In this document: positions 62,703-64,000 of the stretch, one piece after another | Position numbering within the stretch: the first letter of the stretch is position 1 | How the letters are laid out: every line of letters starts with the position of its first letter | Source of the DNA: Marinobacter maroccanus | GTDB taxonomy: Bacteria > Pseudomonadota > Gammaproteobacteria > Pseudomonadales > Oleiphilaceae | DNA: 64,000 nucleotides | Direction of reading: 5' to 3' | NCBI RefSeq assembly: GCF_002933275.1 | Contig: NZ_PSSX01000006.1 | Location: forward strand, 1-64,000 | Program-made: the position numbers and the translations under genes | Notes under the pieces: generated by a model | Told to the model about the DNA's origin: nothing | The model's database searches: none | What the model saw: the letters and a program-made list of their open reading frames with translations, nothing else

Positions 62703-64000
62703 GCATCATCACTCCCATGACCGGCATCATAAAACCGATAAAGAGACAGGCGCGCACACCGTCAAGGATCCGGTCTGTGGCATGACAGTGGATCCGCATA
62801 CCGCGGAACATCGCAGCCAGCATGGCGGTAAAACCTGGTACTTTTGCTCCTCGCGCTGCCAGTCCAAATTCGACGAGGACCCTGAGCAGCAGTACCTCGG
62901 TGAGGAAAATAAGCCGCAAGAGCCGGTTGCGCCAGGCACGATGTATACGTGCCCCATGCACCCGGAAATCCGCCAGCAAGGGCCAGGGGACTGCCCCATT
63001 TGTGGTATGGCTCTGGAGCCCGAGCAGGTGAGTCTCGACGACGGTCCCTCCGCAGAGCTTGCGGACATGACCCGCCGATTCTGGATCGGCCTGGTTCTCA
63101 CCCTACCGGTGTTTCTCCTGGAAATGGGCGGGCACCTGACCGGGCTCGACCACATTGTGGCTCCACAGATGTCCAACTGGATTCAGTTAGTGCTGGCAAC
63201 GCCCGTGGTGCTTTGGTGCGGCTGGCCGTTCTTCGTCCGGGGTTGGAAGTCCGTGGTCAGTCGAAATTTGAACATGTTCACGCTGATTGCCATTGGTACC
63301 GGCGTGGCCCTGATCTACAGCCTGGTAGCCACACTGGCACCCCAGGTATTCCCGGGCGCCTTCCGGCAGGACGATGGCTCGGTTGCAGTGTATTTTGAGG
63401 CGGCAGCGGTCATCGTGGTCCTGGTATTACTGGGCCAGGTTCTGGAATTGCGAGCCCGGGAGAAAACATCTGGCGCCATAAAAGCTCTGCTGGATCTGGC
63501 ACCCGCGACGGCCAGAAAGCTGGACGACGACGGCAGCGAGTCCGATGTATCGCTGGATCAGGTCAAGGTTGGCGACCGCCTGCGGGTTCGCCCGGGGGAT
63601 AAAGTGCCGCTGGACGGCGAGTTGCTTGAAGGTAGCTCCAATGTGGATGAATCCATGGTAACCGGTGAGCCTCTGGCGGTCAGCAAGAAATCCGGTGACC
63701 AGGTGATCGGCGGCAGCATCAACCAGCAAGGCAGCTTTATCATGCGCGCCGACAAGGTTGGCCGGGACACCATGTTGTCCCAGATTGTGCAGATGGTGGC
63801 CAGCGCCCAGCGTAGCCGTGCACCGATTCAGGGTCTGGCGGACAAAGTGGCGGGTTACTTTGTGCCGGCGGTAATCGTGATTGCTGTTATCGCCTTTATT
63901 GCCTGGGCCTTCTTCGGGCCGACACCGCCCATGGCATTTGGCCTGATTGCTGCTGTGAGCGTGCTAATTATTGCCTGTCCCTGTGCGCTGGGGCTGGCAA
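62695..64000 (+). CDS. Copper-translocating P-type ATPase with YHS and HMBD domains (cut by window end)
   Basis: The first 435 codons are present and the frame is open at the window edge. After a His-rich start ([12 protein letters not shown]) comes a YHS domain (about 24-65; Cys28, Cys51, Cys55). Next is a heavy-metal-binding domain with YTCPMHPEI and [10 protein letters not shown] (about 82-108), then the P1B-ATPase core. The TGE actuator motif lies near codon 323, and the final visible codons encode the TM6 metal site CPCALGLA. There is no classic N-terminal HMA domain; the phosphorylation DKTGT motif is beyond the window. It should export Cu(I). Confidence 0.94.
   Translation, partial: MVEHHHSHDRHHKTDKETGAHTVKDPVCGMTVDPHTAEHRSQHGGKTWYFCSSRCQSKFDEDPEQQYLGEENKPQEPVAPGTMYTCPMHPEIRQQGPGDCPICGMALEPEQVSLDDGPSAELADMTRRFWIGLVLTLPVFLLEMGGHLTGLDHIVAPQMSNWIQLVLATPVVLWCGWPFFVRGWKSVVSRNLNMFTLIAIGTGVALIYSLVATLAPQVFPGAFRQDDGSVAVYFEAAAVIVVLVLLGQVLELRAREKTSGAIKALLDLAPATARKLDDDGSESDVSLDQVKVGDRLRVRPGDKVPLDGELLEGSSNVDESMVTGEPLAVSKKSGDQVIGGSINQQGSFIMRADKVGRDTMLSQIVQMVASAQRSRAPIQGLADKVAGYFVPAVIVIAVIAFIAWAFFGPTPPMAFGLIAAVSVLIIACPCALGLA

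Overview
The window looks like about 64 kb of chromosome from a marine gammaproteobacterium, most likely Marinobacter or a close relative. This rests on recalled protein resemblance, a GC-rich coding style and gene content: asmA-mutY-yggX, a his cluster, secB, fabA-fabB, sufBCDSATE, nnrS and a nitrate-transport cluster. No database search was possible. Coding density is high, and most starts were set by visible Shine-Dalgarno sequences or by homologous N-termini.

Layout. 1-123: the end of an IS3-family insertion sequence reading leftward, joined to an AT-richer ORF for a membrane protein that it appears to have truncated. 786-963: tRNA-Phe with its terminator and a near-consensus promoter. 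1025-4608: asmA, mutY and yggX as one leftward operon. 4801-8221: an SRPBCC protein, then hisB-hisH-hisA-hisF. 8218-13238: cell-envelope genes (divergent polysaccharide deacetylase, S41 protease, EnvC-like activator) and gpmI. 13383-14447: a YibN-type rhodanese and secB. 14528-21540: a haem-uptake operon (TonB receptor, tandem-domain HmuY lipoprotein, HmuS, HmuTUV) behind a Fur-like site. 21498-25149: trmL, a thiolase, a pteridine-reductase-like SDR and cca. 25327-28670: a TraF-like outer-membrane protein and the flagellar proteins FlgP and FlgT. 28683-34995: sufBCDSATE with an IscR-type promoter but no adjacent iscR. 35362-35464: a long, perfectly matched stem-loop repeat. 35474-43775: trhP, a minimal AraC protein, fabAB, nnrS, sirB, a bacterial voltage-gated sodium channel, a permease and an EVE protein.

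43877-53053 is a nitrate and anaerobiosis region. It has three different NNP-family nitrate/nitrite transporters, a UspA protein, a globin, a Yip1 protein, haemolysin III, WrbA and a Crp/Fnr regulator. Two FNR/ANR-like sites sit near -42 of plausible promoters, and a GGTAGGCAAT-like motif recurs. No nitrate reductase gene is in the window.

54142-64000 is a metal-resistance island and the most interesting part. A response regulator, sensor kinase, CadR/PbrR-type MerR regulator and CDF transporter form one overlapping leftward operon. A cupredoxin, a CopA multicopper oxidase and CopB are transcribed the other way. Next comes a second rightward set: an HMA-fold-like protein without CxxC, an APC permease with a His tail, a small membrane protein and a YHS/HMBD copper P-type ATPase that runs off the window. 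The same direct repeat, nTTCAG-N5-nTTCAG, occurs at three upstream regions of this island. A perfect FNR/ANR palindrome lies beside the third copy, suggesting a single two-component regulon linked to oxygen status.
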